The notes: generated from the letters alone by a model not told the origin. DNA of 64,000 bases from Ignavibacteriota bacterium (GCA_026390735.1 JAPLFJ010000046.1:1-64000); one strand, 5' to 3'; positions 32,352 to 43,131 are shown, numbered from the stretch's first letter. Made by a program: numbers and translations.

Positions 32352-33319
32352 ACGTTATATATATCAGATTTATACAAATGAATGTTATCTTTTAAAAAAT
32401 TAATCGTATTCATTAATCCGGCTTTTAAAACTGTTTTTGGTGTCCACTCAGTATTCTCTAAAATCTTTCTGTTATCACATAATAATCTTGTTACTTCGCT
32501 CTTCTCAGGTCTTATTCTTTCATCTTTATTTATTATCGTAACATCCCCTGCTAATTCAGAAATCATTTTTATTAAATCAGATACCGATATTTCTTTAGCA
32601 TTGCCAATATTTGTAATTTCGCCGAATAACTTGTCACTTTTATATATACTTAAAAAACCGTTTGCGGTGTCATTTACGTAGGTAAAATCTCTCGTTGGAG
32701 TCAAATTTCCTAACTCTATAGTCTTCTTTCCTTCTAATATTTGTATAATAGTACCTGGAATAATTGCTCTTGCTGATTGTCTGGGACCGTATGTGTTAAA
32801 CGGCCTTACCACTTTTACGGGTAATTCAAAACTTCTGTAATAGCTTAACGCCAGCTCATCAGCACCAATTTTTGTTGCAGAATAAGGCGACTGCCCTGCT
32901 AATGGATGTTTTTCATCAATCGGTACATACTGTGCACTGCCGTATGTTTCACTCGTCGAAGTTACTAATACTTGCTTCAGATTTAAATGCCTGGCAGACT
33001 CAAGAACGTTGTATGTACCTTCTATGTTTGTTCTTATGTATGCTAATGGTGATACGTAAGAATAAGGTATTCCTATTAATGCTGCAAGATGGAACACTGC
33101 ATCGCAGCCCTCCATTGCTTTTTTAACTGAATCATAATCACGGATGTCACCGCTTACAACTTCAATATCATTTTTATATTTTGAATTTTCGAGCCAGCCC
33201 CAGTTATTCCTGGAATTGTACCTGACAAATGCTTTTACGTCATAACCTTTTTCAACACATAATTCTGTTAAATGTGAACCAATAAATCCGCCTGACCCTG
33301 TAATTAATAAATTCCCCAT
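32348..33319 (-). CDS. Extended SDR nucleotide-sugar 4,6-dehydratase (LegB-like)
   Basis: A 323-residue extended short-chain dehydrogenase. NAD-binding GSGGFIG at 8-14, active-site Tyr146 and Lys150 (YSATK), and STSETYG at 121-127, where the acidic residue next to the catalytic position (Glu124) marks dehydratases rather than epimerases. RPFNTYGPRQ follows. It would make a 4-keto-6-deoxy sugar nucleotide. The nucleotidyltransferase upstream and the aminotransferase downstream complete a short amino-sugar pathway like LegB/LegC with a PtmE-like start. Confidence 0.9.
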   Translation of the reverse strand: MGNLLITGSGGFIGSHLTELCVEKGYDVKAFVRYNSRNNWGWLENSKYKNDIEVVSGDIRDYDSVKKAMEGCDAVFHLAALIGIPYSYVSPLAYIRTNIEGTYNVLESARHLNLKQVLVTSTSETYGSAQYVPIDEKHPLAGQSPYSATKIGADELALSYYRSFELPVKVVRPFNTYGPRQSARAIIPGTIIQILEGKKTIELGNLTPTRDFTYVNDTANGFLSIYKSDKLFGEITNIGNAKEISVSDLIKMISELAGDVTIINKDERIRPEKSEVTRLLCDNRKILENTEWTPKTVLKAGLMNTINFLKDNIHLYKSDIYNV

Positions 33320-33325
33320 TAATTT

Positions 33326-34021
33326 CTACTCTTTAAAATGTTCATTATAAATATCCTGTGCTTTTTCATAATCATTAAGTCTTCCTATATCAAGCCAGTA
33401 TTCTGATAACTCATACTTTATTACTTTTACTTTCTCTTCAAGTAATTTTTTAATCAATAAGTCCATTCCGAAATATGTGTCTTTAGGTATATAATTAAAT
33501 ATTTCAGGTTTCATCACATAAATTCCTGCAAGTATATAAAATATCAAATCAGGCTTCTCTTCAATATTTGTAACAAAATCACCTACAAAGTCAATATTTC
33601 CGAATGCATAAGGTTTAATCTCTTTTTTAATTGCCAAAGAAAGAATTGATTCCTGTTTGCTTGAAAACTCATAAAATGCCTTAAAATCAGTTAGCGATAA
33701 TATATCACCGTTCATTACTAAAAAAGGCTCTGTTAGGACTTCTTTTAATAAAGTAAGCGGTCCTGCTGTTCCAAGGGGCTTATCCTCCTTACTTATCACT
33801 AATTTAACTCCATATTTGCTTCCGTCTCCAAAAAAATTCTCTATGTAATCTGATTTATAATTAGTTGCCAGATATATTTCAGTGAACCCGCTTTTCTTTA
33901 ATCTCTCTATTTGTATTTCCAGTACAGCCTTTTCACCAATCGGAAGAAGCGGCTTTGGTATTATCTCAGTAAATGGCTTTAACCTTGTTCCCAGTCCTCC
34001 TGCTAATATTACTGCTTTCAT
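33326..34021 (-). CDS. Sugar-1-phosphate nucleotidyltransferase
   Basis: A 231-residue nucleotidyltransferase. The signature GGLGTRLKP is at 8-16, PKPLLP at 22-27, and the metal-binding NGD at 104-106. It is of the short type (no CBS domains and no beta-helix domain). It overlaps its upstream neighbour by four bases. It probably makes the activated sugar used by the dehydratase gene that follows seven bases later. The nucleotide (GDP, UDP, CDP, dTDP) cannot be told from sequence by eye. Confidence 0.92.
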   Translation of the reverse strand: MKAVILAGGLGTRLKPFTEIIPKPLLPIGEKAVLEIQIERLKKSGFTEIYLATNYKSDYIENFFGDGSKYGVKLVISKEDKPLGTAGPLTLLKEVLTEPFLVMNGDILSLTDFKAFYEFSSKQESILSLAIKKEIKPYAFGNIDFVGDFVTNIEEKPDLIFYILAGIYVMKPEIFNYIPKDTYFGMDLLIKKLLEEKVKVIKYELSEYWLDIGRLNDYEKAQDIYNEHFKE

Positions 34022-35853
34022 TGATTTTCCTTTACTTTATATATTTTATAAATTTCATTCTCAAAAACAACAGCATAATTCATATTTTGCGAATAAGTAA
34101 CTTGTTTATCTTTAACTATATAATCAGGTTTGTATTTGCTAATGTATTCTGCAAAATTAGTATTGCCGGATATTAATTGTTTATAATCTCTATCTCTCTC
34201 AATATTTCTAGAATACTGTGTTATTGAACTTTGGTCTATAATAAAACTTCTTTTGGATAAACACTTTAATTTGGGGGATTCCATATAATAGTCCTGAGGA
34301 AAAAATAATATTAGACTATTATTCTCAGTACTTGATAATAACCAATTAGCTGCCTCATTCATAGCTAATGGTCTGGTTTCAGAATCATTCACCCATTTCA
34401 ATTGAAAGTATTCTTTTTTTGCTCCTACAGCAATATTAAGCAAATCATCGGGCATTTGACTATATATTTTATCTTGCATAAATATTTGGTATACAAAGAA
34501 TATTGGCAATACTATAATTATTAGCTTCGCGTATAATTTTTTTCTGCCTATCAGAATACTCATTATCATAAACGGGAGTAATATATAAAAAAATCGCATA
34601 CCTCTTAATGAGCTCTCAACATAAAATAACATATCCTTGTTAATTATATTAACATAATAAGTCAGAAATAATGAAAAGCCAAATGTACTAAATATTAAAG
34701 ATGTTGTTAGTAATTGAACGATAAATGATGTCTTATTACAATTTTTAAAATTGAAGTAAAGAAAAGATACATATATTAATAACGGAATAAAACCAATAAA
34801 TATTAACAAATGAGGTTTAATCGGGAAATTTAGCATAGTTTGAATAATTGGTAAACATATAGCATAAAAAATAAATGGTAAATTACACACACCTGACAAG
34901 ACAAAATATTTGTTAATATTTAATTTATTGCTTTTTAGTAATGCAAGTAATATTACTGATGAGACACTGTAAATTAATATAATCATTTCAGGATGAGCAA
35001 AGGATAATATTCCCAGTATTGAATTTTTTAATGTATCGTTGTTCAATGAATTCACATAATCAAAAATGAAATAATAGTTATTAAATATAATATTCGCTGA
35101 TTTAAAAGGATTTTCATTACCCCTGAAAGGTAAAACAGATGTAATAAAAAAGAATACACAAAACGAAATACAGGAAACAATTAACCATTTATACGCAATA
35201 TATTCTTTATTAAGAAACTTATAGATGAAAAAGAACATTACGGAACAAAGACCCGCAGCTAATCCTGTTGGCGGATGTATAGATGATATTGCACCTAATA
35301 AAGAGAACAATATTATTAAAAAAACATTATAATATTTTCTATTCTTCAGCCAAACAAAAAGACATAAGACAAATAATAAGAGAACAGCATAAGTTCCTCG
35401 TGCATTTGCATTATATGAAATGAAATAGCCCCATAATTCTCCTTCTACTACACTTACAACTGTTGCTAATGAAATCAATACTAGTAATAGTGATAACCAT
35501 TTTCTTTTAAAAACTTTATTTAATAGTATTGTGAATATTACCGTATAAATGAATACTAATACAGTATTTAATACTTGAGTGGCCTCAACAATATCATCTG
35601 TCAAATAGTAGAATACTTCAAGTATCTTTACAAAAACAGGGTTATAATATTTGTAATTATTCACATCTGAATATAAATAATCAGTTTCATACAATTTTGG
35701 TTGTACATTTTTCATCGCCATCATTCCAACAACATATTGGTCACCCATTAACTTATTGCACAAAATAATTTTATTGTAATAATAGGAGGAAAAAGCAATA
35801 ATAAATGATACTATCAATAAAAGTAATATATCTTTATATCTACTATTACTCAC
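34018..35853 (-). CDS. Large polytopic membrane protein, possible GT-C glycosyltransferase
   Basis: A 611-residue protein with about 12 membrane helices to residue ~440 and a soluble C-terminal domain (about 450-611). A first extracytoplasmic loop after helix 1 holds GDQYV near 37-41, in the place where GT-C enzymes have acidic catalytic residues. The C-terminal domain is like that of periplasmic domains in YfhO/GT-C-type proteins. It may use a polyprenyl-phosphate sugar made by the DPM1-like GT2 at 28712. Function is inferred. Confidence 0.65.
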   Translation of the reverse strand: MSNSRYKDILLLLIVSFIIAFSSYYYNKIILCNKLMGDQYVVGMMAMKNVQPKLYETDYLYSDVNNYKYYNPVFVKILEVFYYLTDDIVEATQVLNTVLVFIYTVIFTILLNKVFKRKWLSLLLVLISLATVVSVVEGELWGYFISYNANARGTYAVLLLFVLCLFVWLKNRKYYNVFLIILFSLLGAISSIHPPTGLAAGLCSVMFFFIYKFLNKEYIAYKWLIVSCISFCVFFFITSVLPFRGNENPFKSANIIFNNYYFIFDYVNSLNNDTLKNSILGILSFAHPEMIILIYSVSSVILLALLKSNKLNINKYFVLSGVCNLPFIFYAICLPIIQTMLNFPIKPHLLIFIGFIPLLIYVSFLYFNFKNCNKTSFIVQLLTTSLIFSTFGFSLFLTYYVNIINKDMLFYVESSLRGMRFFYILLPFMIMSILIGRKKLYAKLIIIVLPIFFVYQIFMQDKIYSQMPDDLLNIAVGAKKEYFQLKWVNDSETRPLAMNEAANWLLSSTENNSLILFFPQDYYMESPKLKCLSKRSFIIDQSSITQYSRNIERDRDYKQLISGNTNFAEYISKYKPDYIVKDKQVTYSQNMNYAVVFENEIYKIYKVKENQ

Positions 35854-35944
35854 AATCTAATTAATTATTTTAACTAATTTAATATTCCTTATATTCATTT
35901 GACTTTTAATGATATAGATTTAATTGTTCCTACAAAACATTACA

Positions 35945-37159
35945 TTATAAACTTTCAACACCATTATTAATTAATTCGTTGTATATTTCAATAGCTCTAA
36001 TTGCAACATTAGTGGGATAATGAATCTCTTTTGCAATTCTTCTTGCATTTGTTGAGAGTTCCATCAATTTATACTTGTCACTTAATAATAATATGATTTT
36101 TTCCTTTAAAATATCCGGCTTAGCTCTATCAAATAAATAACCGCTTACCCCATCTTTTATTAATGATGAAAGCCCGCCAACATCACTTGCGATTACTGGT
36201 AACCCACTCGCCAAAGCTTCTACAACACTGTTTGGCGTATTATCAATTTGTGTGGGAAAAACCATCATCTTTGCTTTATCAAAATGCAGCTTAATGTTTT
36301 CGTGGTCCATTCTGCCTAAAAAGGAAATATTTTCGCGCAGATTTAAATTCGCTATCTTTATATTTAGTTTATCAACATAGGTATTATCACCGGAACCAAT
36401 TATTTTTACTGCTAATTTTGGATAATCTGTAACAATATATTTAACAATATCTATTAAAAGCTCTATTCCTTTTCTTTCCTCAATATTACCAAGATATAGT
36501 ATGTCAACTTCCCTTTCCACCGTGTCATTATTTTCAAAAAATATTTTATTGATGGCTTCAGGGAAATAATATATATTTGCCTCAGGGTTTATTTTTTTGA
36601 TATAGTCAATTGACCAATCAGAAACCCCTCCATAGTTATTAACATCATTAATTGTTTCGTTTTCAATTTTTAGTTCTACTTTATTAATCTTATAATCAAC
36701 GTAATCTTTATATAATCCTATCGGTCCCTGTAATGATATTATATTAGGGATTGCAATATCTTTAACAGCTAATCCATACCTTGTTTCTGTACCAAATATA
36801 TGTATAAGATCTGGCTTTATTTTTCTAATGTGCCTTTTTATGTATAAAGTATTTAAAAAATACTTTGATAATCGGTCGATTGGGAAATAAGAAGGATATC
36901 CTAAATTAATAAAAGGAATTGTATAAATACTTTTGAGTATATGAAAATTAATGTTATTAAAAATAAAATGACGGCTTCTCTTAATCCATGGTGTTATTGT
37001 TAAGATATGTAATTCTATGTCCTCATACCTTCCTAATTCATCTGCCAGATATCTGATCCAACTCGCAGGATGATATTTTCTTTTAAATTGCTGTTTTGTG
37101 AATTTGTAAGGTATTGTATCAACAGGATATGGGCATAACCAGAGAACTTTTTTCTTCAT
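35945..37159 (-). CDS. GT4 glycosyltransferase
   Basis: About 404 residues from the ATG at 37159, one base after the preceding stop; a longer in-frame TTG at 37174 is less likely. N-terminal strand KKKVLWLCPYP, C-terminal domain with LYLGNIEERKGIELLI, SFLGRMDHENI, and the E-x7-E-like FPTQIDNTPNSVVEALASGL followed by PVIASDVGG. It is a complete GT-B retaining transferase. Confidence 0.93.
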   Translation of the reverse strand: MKKKVLWLCPYPVDTIPYKFTKQQFKRKYHPASWIRYLADELGRYEDIELHILTITPWIKRSRHFIFNNINFHILKSIYTIPFINLGYPSYFPIDRLSKYFLNTLYIKRHIRKIKPDLIHIFGTETRYGLAVKDIAIPNIISLQGPIGLYKDYVDYKINKVELKIENETINDVNNYGGVSDWSIDYIKKINPEANIYYFPEAINKIFFENNDTVEREVDILYLGNIEERKGIELLIDIVKYIVTDYPKLAVKIIGSGDNTYVDKLNIKIANLNLRENISFLGRMDHENIKLHFDKAKMMVFPTQIDNTPNSVVEALASGLPVIASDVGGLSSLIKDGVSGYLFDRAKPDILKEKIILLLSDKYKLMELSTNARRIAKEIHYPTNVAIRAIEIYNELINNGVESL

Positions 37160-37160
37160 A

Positions 37161-38321
37161 CTATAAATCAGCAATATCTATAAATCTTTGAGAAATATAA
37201 CTCCATTTAAAATTTGATAATGCAAGAGCTCTCCCATTTTTCCCCATTTGCTTCATCTTGCCTTTTTCCGTCACTAAATTGAGAACACTTTTCCTTAAAT
37301 CCTCCAGATTTGCTTCACGAATTCCATAGCCGTTATTATTGGTTAATCTTTCATTTAGATAATCGCATACAACAATAGGTAATCCACAACTCATAGCATC
37401 AACACTGCTCATTGATGCTTCCTTTGGCCATATGGCTATATCTGAAGCTAAATAGTATTTTAATAAATCTTTGCTCGGAATGGCCTCTATATGTATAAAT
37501 TTCTCCTTATATATAGTTTTATACAATTCTAATCTCTTTAAATAATCTTTGCCAATACTTCCTATAAACAATACATATAAATTATATTTCTTGAATTCTT
37601 CTGTTAATGCCTCTAAAATTAAGACTGGATCTTTAGTTTCAATAATTTTCCCGGTATAAATTATTAACACATCATTTTCTGTGATTTTTAATGCTTTTCT
37701 TGTTTCTTCTCTGATAATTGCATCAGGACGGAAATATTCTGTATCGGTTCCCAGTGGAATTACCTCTATTTTATTTTTATGTTTATACTCATTTATCATA
37801 AATTCTTTTGTTTGCTCGGTTACTGCAACTAATTTTGCATTACTCGTATTAATTATTAAAGCATAGAGGTTATTAATAATTCTGAGAACTATGCTTTTAG
37901 ATTTAACGTGATTGCTTGTATAATGGTCATGCGCATCCATTATCAGCTTAAAGCCATAATATCTTTGTAATATAGGCAAGATTAAAGAATAATAATTATA
38001 AACACCGTGAACTATTACTAAGTCGGGCTTAAGTCTTTTAAAAAGCTTGAAAAATCCCTTTAGCCAGATTCTTCTCGCTGGTTGCTCTAATATTCCTTTA
38101 AGTCTGTAAACAGTAAACCCCTCGATAGTTTCTTCTCTAGGTTCAAATTCACGCTCCCCTAAAATTGATTTTACAGTGTTATCATAATCGGGTAACGGGA
38201 AATACTTATTTGAAGTAATAACATGAACTTCATGTCCTGCTTTTGCTTGTTCTCTTGAAAGAAAATATTCCTGATAGCCTAATTGATGCTGGAAATAATT
38301 AATTAAATGAACAATCTTCAT
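37161..38321 (-). CDS. GT4 glycosyltransferase
   Basis: A 386-residue GT-B enzyme. It begins MKIVHLINYFQ and has an acceptor-domain segment FKLIMDAHDHY, then a C-terminal donor domain with LIIYTGKIIETKDP, FIGSIGKDYL, and SMSSVDAMSCGLPIVV. The first glutamate of the usual E-x7-E is present as PKEASM. The gene overlaps the asparagine-synthetase-like gene upstream by four bases. Confidence 0.93.
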   Translation of the reverse strand: MKIVHLINYFQHQLGYQEYFLSREQAKAGHEVHVITSNKYFPLPDYDNTVKSILGEREFEPREETIEGFTVYRLKGILEQPARRIWLKGFFKLFKRLKPDLVIVHGVYNYYSLILPILQRYYGFKLIMDAHDHYTSNHVKSKSIVLRIINNLYALIINTSNAKLVAVTEQTKEFMINEYKHKNKIEVIPLGTDTEYFRPDAIIREETRKALKITENDVLIIYTGKIIETKDPVLILEALTEEFKKYNLYVLFIGSIGKDYLKRLELYKTIYKEKFIHIEAIPSKDLLKYYLASDIAIWPKEASMSSVDAMSCGLPIVVCDYLNERLTNNNGYGIREANLEDLRKSVLNLVTEKGKMKQMGKNGRALALSNFKWSYISQRFIDIADL

Positions 38322-40279
38322 ATTGTTTCAAAACTATTCAGTATTGTCGCTAAGGACAATAATTTCCATATTTTATTGCTGTTAAGAGGAACATCTTTAA
38401 ACAACAAGTTTATTGCATCTATATCAAAAAATTCTTTAATAATTTTTGAATTGTAAATAATGTCTTTAATGATATTTATTTCTTTTGAAAGCCATTCCTT
38501 TTCGGACGTAACAAATCCAATTTTAAATCTATTAAGAATGTTTTTTGGTAATAATCCCTTAAAACTATTTTTAAAAATATATTTTGTAATTCCATTATTA
38601 ATTTTATACGTATGCGGTAATGAATACACAAATTCCAGAAGCCTGTAATCAAGGAAAGGTAATCTTGCTTCAATTGAATGAGCCATTGAATTTCTGTCAA
38701 CAACATTTAGTAATATTGGTAGTGACAAAGTATAAAATGAATTTTTTAAATAATTACTAAAACCTTCAGTCATTGAATTTCCGGTTATATCAAATCCTTT
38801 ATCATTTTTCTCATGTAACAGTTTAATACTATAGTCCTTTAGCCCATTATTAAAGATAGTTTCCCTTTTAATACGGTTTTCATCGTAAAGCATTTTTAGC
38901 ACCTTAACATTCTTCAGCTCTTTTTTTGATATTTCCAATATTTGTCTAAAGTAAGATATTTTATAATCATCTTTAATCTTTTTAGAGTTGCCTAAATATT
39001 GTGATAATTCACCTTTTATTAAATTCTGCGTTTGGTAATAGGGATACATATATTTATCATACCCTGCCAGTATTTCATCTGATCCCTGTCCGTCTAATGT
39101 GACTGTAACACCTGCTTCTTTTGCTAATCTGTAAACACACCATGACGCATAACAGCTTGACGAGATATATGGAGTTTCAATATGATAATACATCTTTTCC
39201 AATTCATTAATAAACCCATCGGCAGTGGGTTCAATAAAATATCCTTTAGCATTAGTTAATTCAATAACTTGTTTTGCATATTTCGTTTCATCGATTTCCA
39301 TCTTTTCAGAACCTGCAGTAAATGTTTTTTGTATATCACTTGACCCTGTTTCTTTTAAAATTCTATCCATAGTAACAACAATAGCTGAAGAATCAATTCC
39401 TCCTGATAAAGCAGTTCCAACAGGAACATCGCTTCTCAACCTTAATTTCACACTGTCATAAAATAATTCATAAAATTTTTCCGAAGCTTCTTTTTCATTA
39501 ATAGAAAAGTTAGATGGTCTCGTGTTAAATTCGTGCCACTTTTCTATAGAAATCTCCGCATTCGCAGAAAATATATTTTTGACTATTAAATAATGCCCTG
39601 TCTTTAATTGCTTAACGTTTTCAAATAATGTTAAATCTCCGTAATCATTATTTCTTTCAAAGCCAAATATTTTTATGAGATACTCTTTATTAATTCTTTT
39701 TTCAATCCGGTTTAATTTAAACAATTGCTTAATTTCGGAAGAAAAGTAAAAACCATTTATATCTTTTAAATAATAAAACGGCTTGATGCTAAACTGATCT
39801 GTTGAACAAAATATTACTTCTTTAGAAATGTCTAATATTGCAAAAGACCACATACCGTTGAATTTCTTTAAACAAGCATACCCCCATTTATGGTATGCGG
39901 CTAATATTACCTCAGTATCTGTATTAGATTTAAACTTATAACCAAAACCGGCTAATTCTCTCTTTAATTCAACATAATTGTATATTTCGCCATTATACGT
40001 AATCCATAGTGTATCATTTGCATACCCCATAGGTTGGTGACCGGTATCCGTTAAATCAATAATTGACAACCTTCTATGACCTAAGAATATGTTGCATCGC
40101 TTAAAATCGTTTTCTAATTCATCTGCCCTTTTAAATGTTTTAACTGTTCTTTTTTCTGTATCAACTGCCAATGCACCTTCATCATCAGGTCCCCGATATT
40201 TAATTACATCAGTCATTTTGTTGATTAAATGTGAATCTACCTTATCCCTAAATGAGACTATCCCCGCTATTCCACACAT
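38318..40279 (-). CDS. asnB: Asparagine-synthetase-like glutamine amidotransferase
   Basis: A 653-residue AsnB-family protein with both domains. The glutaminase domain begins MCGIAGI with Cys2 intact, RGPDDEG at 29-35 and YNGEIYNY at 95-102. The ATP-pyrophosphatase loop is SGGIDSS at 292-298. In glycan loci such enzymes can amidate uronic acid carboxyls (as proposed for WbpS-type proteins) rather than make asparagine. It sits between GT4 genes with four- and two-base junctions, which favours a glycan role. Confidence 0.9.
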   Translation of the reverse strand: MCGIAGIVSFRDKVDSHLINKMTDVIKYRGPDDEGALAVDTEKRTVKTFKRADELENDFKRCNIFLGHRRLSIIDLTDTGHQPMGYANDTLWITYNGEIYNYVELKRELAGFGYKFKSNTDTEVILAAYHKWGYACLKKFNGMWSFAILDISKEVIFCSTDQFSIKPFYYLKDINGFYFSSEIKQLFKLNRIEKRINKEYLIKIFGFERNNDYGDLTLFENVKQLKTGHYLIVKNIFSANAEISIEKWHEFNTRPSNFSINEKEASEKFYELFYDSVKLRLRSDVPVGTALSGGIDSSAIVVTMDRILKETGSSDIQKTFTAGSEKMEIDETKYAKQVIELTNAKGYFIEPTADGFINELEKMYYHIETPYISSSCYASWCVYRLAKEAGVTVTLDGQGSDEILAGYDKYMYPYYQTQNLIKGELSQYLGNSKKIKDDYKISYFRQILEISKKELKNVKVLKMLYDENRIKRETIFNNGLKDYSIKLLHEKNDKGFDITGNSMTEGFSNYLKNSFYTLSLPILLNVVDRNSMAHSIEARLPFLDYRLLEFVYSLPHTYKINNGITKYIFKNSFKGLLPKNILNRFKIGFVTSEKEWLSKEINIIKDIIYNSKIIKEFFDIDAINLLFKDVPLNSNKIWKLLSLATILNSFETI

Positions 40280-40280
40280 A

Positions 40281-41990
40281 CTAGTTATAAATGTTTTTTA
40301 AATAAATGTAACTGTAATAGACATAGTTTCTGTCATCAGAAATGTTTTTTAATAACTTGCACTTCTTTGGTATTGGATGACTGAACCCGATTTTACTTCT
40401 GTATATATTTTCTTTATCTATATATTTTTCGGCTAATTTTTTCACAATGTACTTTCCGTGTAATCTGTTGACTTTATACTTCAAAGGTAAATTTAATGCG
40501 AATTGTATTACATCTATATCCATAAACGGTAATCTGAATTCTACTGAATTCATCATACCCATCTTATCTGCTCTTAATAAAAGAGGTTGCAAGTATTGTG
40601 ATAAATCACTTAATAATACACTTTGAACTTCCCGTTCTTCAATATTCTTAATGAATTCGTATTTAATAAGATTTTTCCTGTATCTTTCATGTATCTTCAT
40701 TGATTCTTCCGAAAATATATCATTCCTGTATGCAAGATAATCTGCTTCACTTGCAAAAAATTTCAATAATGAATTCGATTTATTAAAAATTGCAGTTACT
40801 AATCTTTTCGGGATATATTTCCTGTATTTTCTTGAGATGTAAAATTTTCTGTAGTGTCCATATCCACCAAAAAGTTCATCTGCTGCTTCACCGGCTAAAA
40901 GAACTTTAACATCATTTACGTTCGCTAATTTTGCAAGTTCACTTATTCCAAATGCATTTGGATGTACTAATGGAAATTCATAATGATTTATTACATTATC
41001 TATATTGTCACTGATTAAATCCACATTAATTTTTCTGGATATTAATTCCTTATTTAATTTATGAGCAAGTAGTTCAGCATAATATTTCTCACTCATACTT
41101 TCAACATCTATGAAAAACAAATCAATATCTTCATAAATTAATGATAAAGCTGATACCAGAGAAGAGTCAACACCGCCTGAATTTGTAGTGCCGACTTTTG
41201 CATCCGATATTAATCTTTTGTTCACAGCTTTTCTCATCAACTCATCAAACTTCATTATTAATTCATTTTCCGACAAACATGCATTTTCTGCATATTTCTG
41301 TTCATCAAGTAATGAATCATAAGTGAAGTAAATATTTTTTTGGAATGACTTATTTTGTAAATCTATTTCTATATATTCCCCATTCCCTAAATATGAAACA
41401 TTATTGAATATTGACAAATTCTCTGAAAACCTGTAATACATACAATCATTAAATAATCTTTCATTTATCTCAAAATTAAAACCTAAATGCTTAAACGCTT
41501 TTATTTCTGACGCAAAATACAAACCTTTATCATTCTTAATGTAGTAAAGAGGTTTTTTTCCAACTTTGTCCCGGGCTAAATATATCTTCTTGTTCTTTAA
41601 ATCGTATATACAAAAAGCGAAAAAGCCTTCGATCTTCTTAACAATATTAATTCCGTACTTTTTGTACCCGTATATTAATACCTCGGTATCAGAATTGCTT
41701 TTAAAGACAATACCATCTTTCTCTAACTCTTTCCTTAATTCTTTAAAATTGTATATTTCACCGTTAAATACTATCCAGACACTTTCAGCATCATCAGTCA
41801 TCGGCTGATGCCCTGCATCTGTTAAATCAATTATACTTAATCTCCTGAAACCTAAACCCACATTTAAATCCAAATAATGTCCCTCATCATCAGGTCCCCT
41901 GTGAATTAAAGAATCAGTCATTAACTTTAAATCATTGAATTCCACTTTGCGGGATTTATCAAAATAATATATTCCAACTATTCCGCACAT
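40281..41990 (-). CDS. asnB: Second asparagine-synthetase-like glutamine amidotransferase
   Basis: A 569-residue AsnB-family protein, complete: MCGIVGI with Cys2, RGPDDEG at 31-37, FNGEIYN at 75-81, and SGGVDSS at 271-277. It is about 85 residues shorter than its neighbour. Only one base separates it from both neighbouring genes. It is clearly a different paralogue, not a recent tandem copy. It may amidate a second uronic residue. Confidence 0.9.
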   Translation of the reverse strand: MCGIVGIYYFDKSRKVEFNDLKLMTDSLIHRGPDDEGHYLDLNVGLGFRRLSIIDLTDAGHQPMTDDAESVWIVFNGEIYNFKELRKELEKDGIVFKSNSDTEVLIYGYKKYGINIVKKIEGFFAFCIYDLKNKKIYLARDKVGKKPLYYIKNDKGLYFASEIKAFKHLGFNFEINERLFNDCMYYRFSENLSIFNNVSYLGNGEYIEIDLQNKSFQKNIYFTYDSLLDEQKYAENACLSENELIMKFDELMRKAVNKRLISDAKVGTTNSGGVDSSLVSALSLIYEDIDLFFIDVESMSEKYYAELLAHKLNKELISRKINVDLISDNIDNVINHYEFPLVHPNAFGISELAKLANVNDVKVLLAGEAADELFGGYGHYRKFYISRKYRKYIPKRLVTAIFNKSNSLLKFFASEADYLAYRNDIFSEESMKIHERYRKNLIKYEFIKNIEEREVQSVLLSDLSQYLQPLLLRADKMGMMNSVEFRLPFMDIDVIQFALNLPLKYKVNRLHGKYIVKKLAEKYIDKENIYRSKIGFSHPIPKKCKLLKNISDDRNYVYYSYIYLKNIYN

Positions 41991-41991
41991 G

Positions 41992-43131
41992 CTATTTCAA
42001 TCTTTTCTTTATTATTAAATTATACATTTGGTTGTGTAAATTAATCATACTCTCTGTATTATACTTATTTTCAATTGTTTTTCTACAATTTAAACGCATT
42101 TCATTGTATAAATATTCATCTTTTAATAATCCAAGAACAGCGTTAGCTAATATATTTGCTGAAAATGAATTCACTACAATCCCGCATTTATTATCCTCAA
42201 TCACTTCTCGGGCACCGGATACTGGAGTAGATACAACCGGAACACCAAAAGATAAAGCTTCTAACATTGCTAAAGACATACATTCACTTAATGATGTCAT
42301 CAACAAACAGATACTGTTTTTATAATGGATGCTTAAATTATCAACCTTCCCATGTAGAGTCATATTATTTTTTAACAATACACATATTTCTTTTTCTTCC
42401 ACAGTAAGTTCACTTAACTCTATTCCGAAAACGTTAAACATTACATTCATATTTTCTTTAAATATTATTTTAAAAGACTCTAATGCAAGTTTAAAATTCT
42501 TAAATACATCGTATCTGCCTACCCAGATAATTGATAGTTTCTCTTCATTTTCGTTTTCGGCTTTATTATCCATTGTGCCAATTTCAACACCATTTGGAAT
42601 GTGATATAACTTTGAAGAATCAAATCCAATTTCACTTAATTTATTAATCATTTCTTTGCTCAAACATACTAAAAATATATTTTTGTATATTTTATTTATA
42701 TCTTTCCTTTTGATCATTAAATATCTTTTGATTCTATAATAATAATCACAATTAAAATCTCTTAAATCTGTTTGATTGTAATCGGAATATGCATGATTAG
42801 TTATTACCATGGGAATGTTTTTTAGCAACGAATAATAATATATTGGTACTATACTAAACCCTATTTGATGAACATGAATTATGTCTGGTTTTTCTTTCAG
42901 GTTTAATAATATCGATATCAAATTAAAGAAATGAGTAATCTTTCTTAATCTCCCATGCCTCGCTTTAAAAGTAATAGCATTTTTATAATAATATGGTCTA
43001 TTCTCATTTTCTTCGCTTATCAAAAATATATTATTATTTTTCCCCTTCATTTTTCCAAGAAGGTCATCTACTATTTTGTTTACTGCTCCTTTAAGGAATA
43101 ATTGGGTTTCGGAATAGTAATAAATGTTCAT
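41992..43131 (-). CDS. GT4 glycosyltransferase
   Basis: A 379-residue GT-B enzyme with N-terminal MNIYYYSETQ and IIHVHQIGFS, and a donor domain with SIIWVGRYDVFKN, the E-x7-E region (SLSECMSLAMLEALSFGVPV) and VVSTPVSGAREVIED. It shares one base with the third amidotransferase-like gene upstream (TAATG-type junction). A complete enzyme. Confidence 0.93.
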   Translation of the reverse strand: MNIYYYSETQLFLKGAVNKIVDDLLGKMKGKNNNIFLISEENENRPYYYKNAITFKARHGRLRKITHFFNLISILLNLKEKPDIIHVHQIGFSIVPIYYYSLLKNIPMVITNHAYSDYNQTDLRDFNCDYYYRIKRYLMIKRKDINKIYKNIFLVCLSKEMINKLSEIGFDSSKLYHIPNGVEIGTMDNKAENENEEKLSIIWVGRYDVFKNFKLALESFKIIFKENMNVMFNVFGIELSELTVEEKEICVLLKNNMTLHGKVDNLSIHYKNSICLLMTSLSECMSLAMLEALSFGVPVVSTPVSGAREVIEDNKCGIVVNSFSANILANAVLGLLKDEYLYNEMRLNCRKTIENKYNTESMINLHNQMYNLIIKKRLK

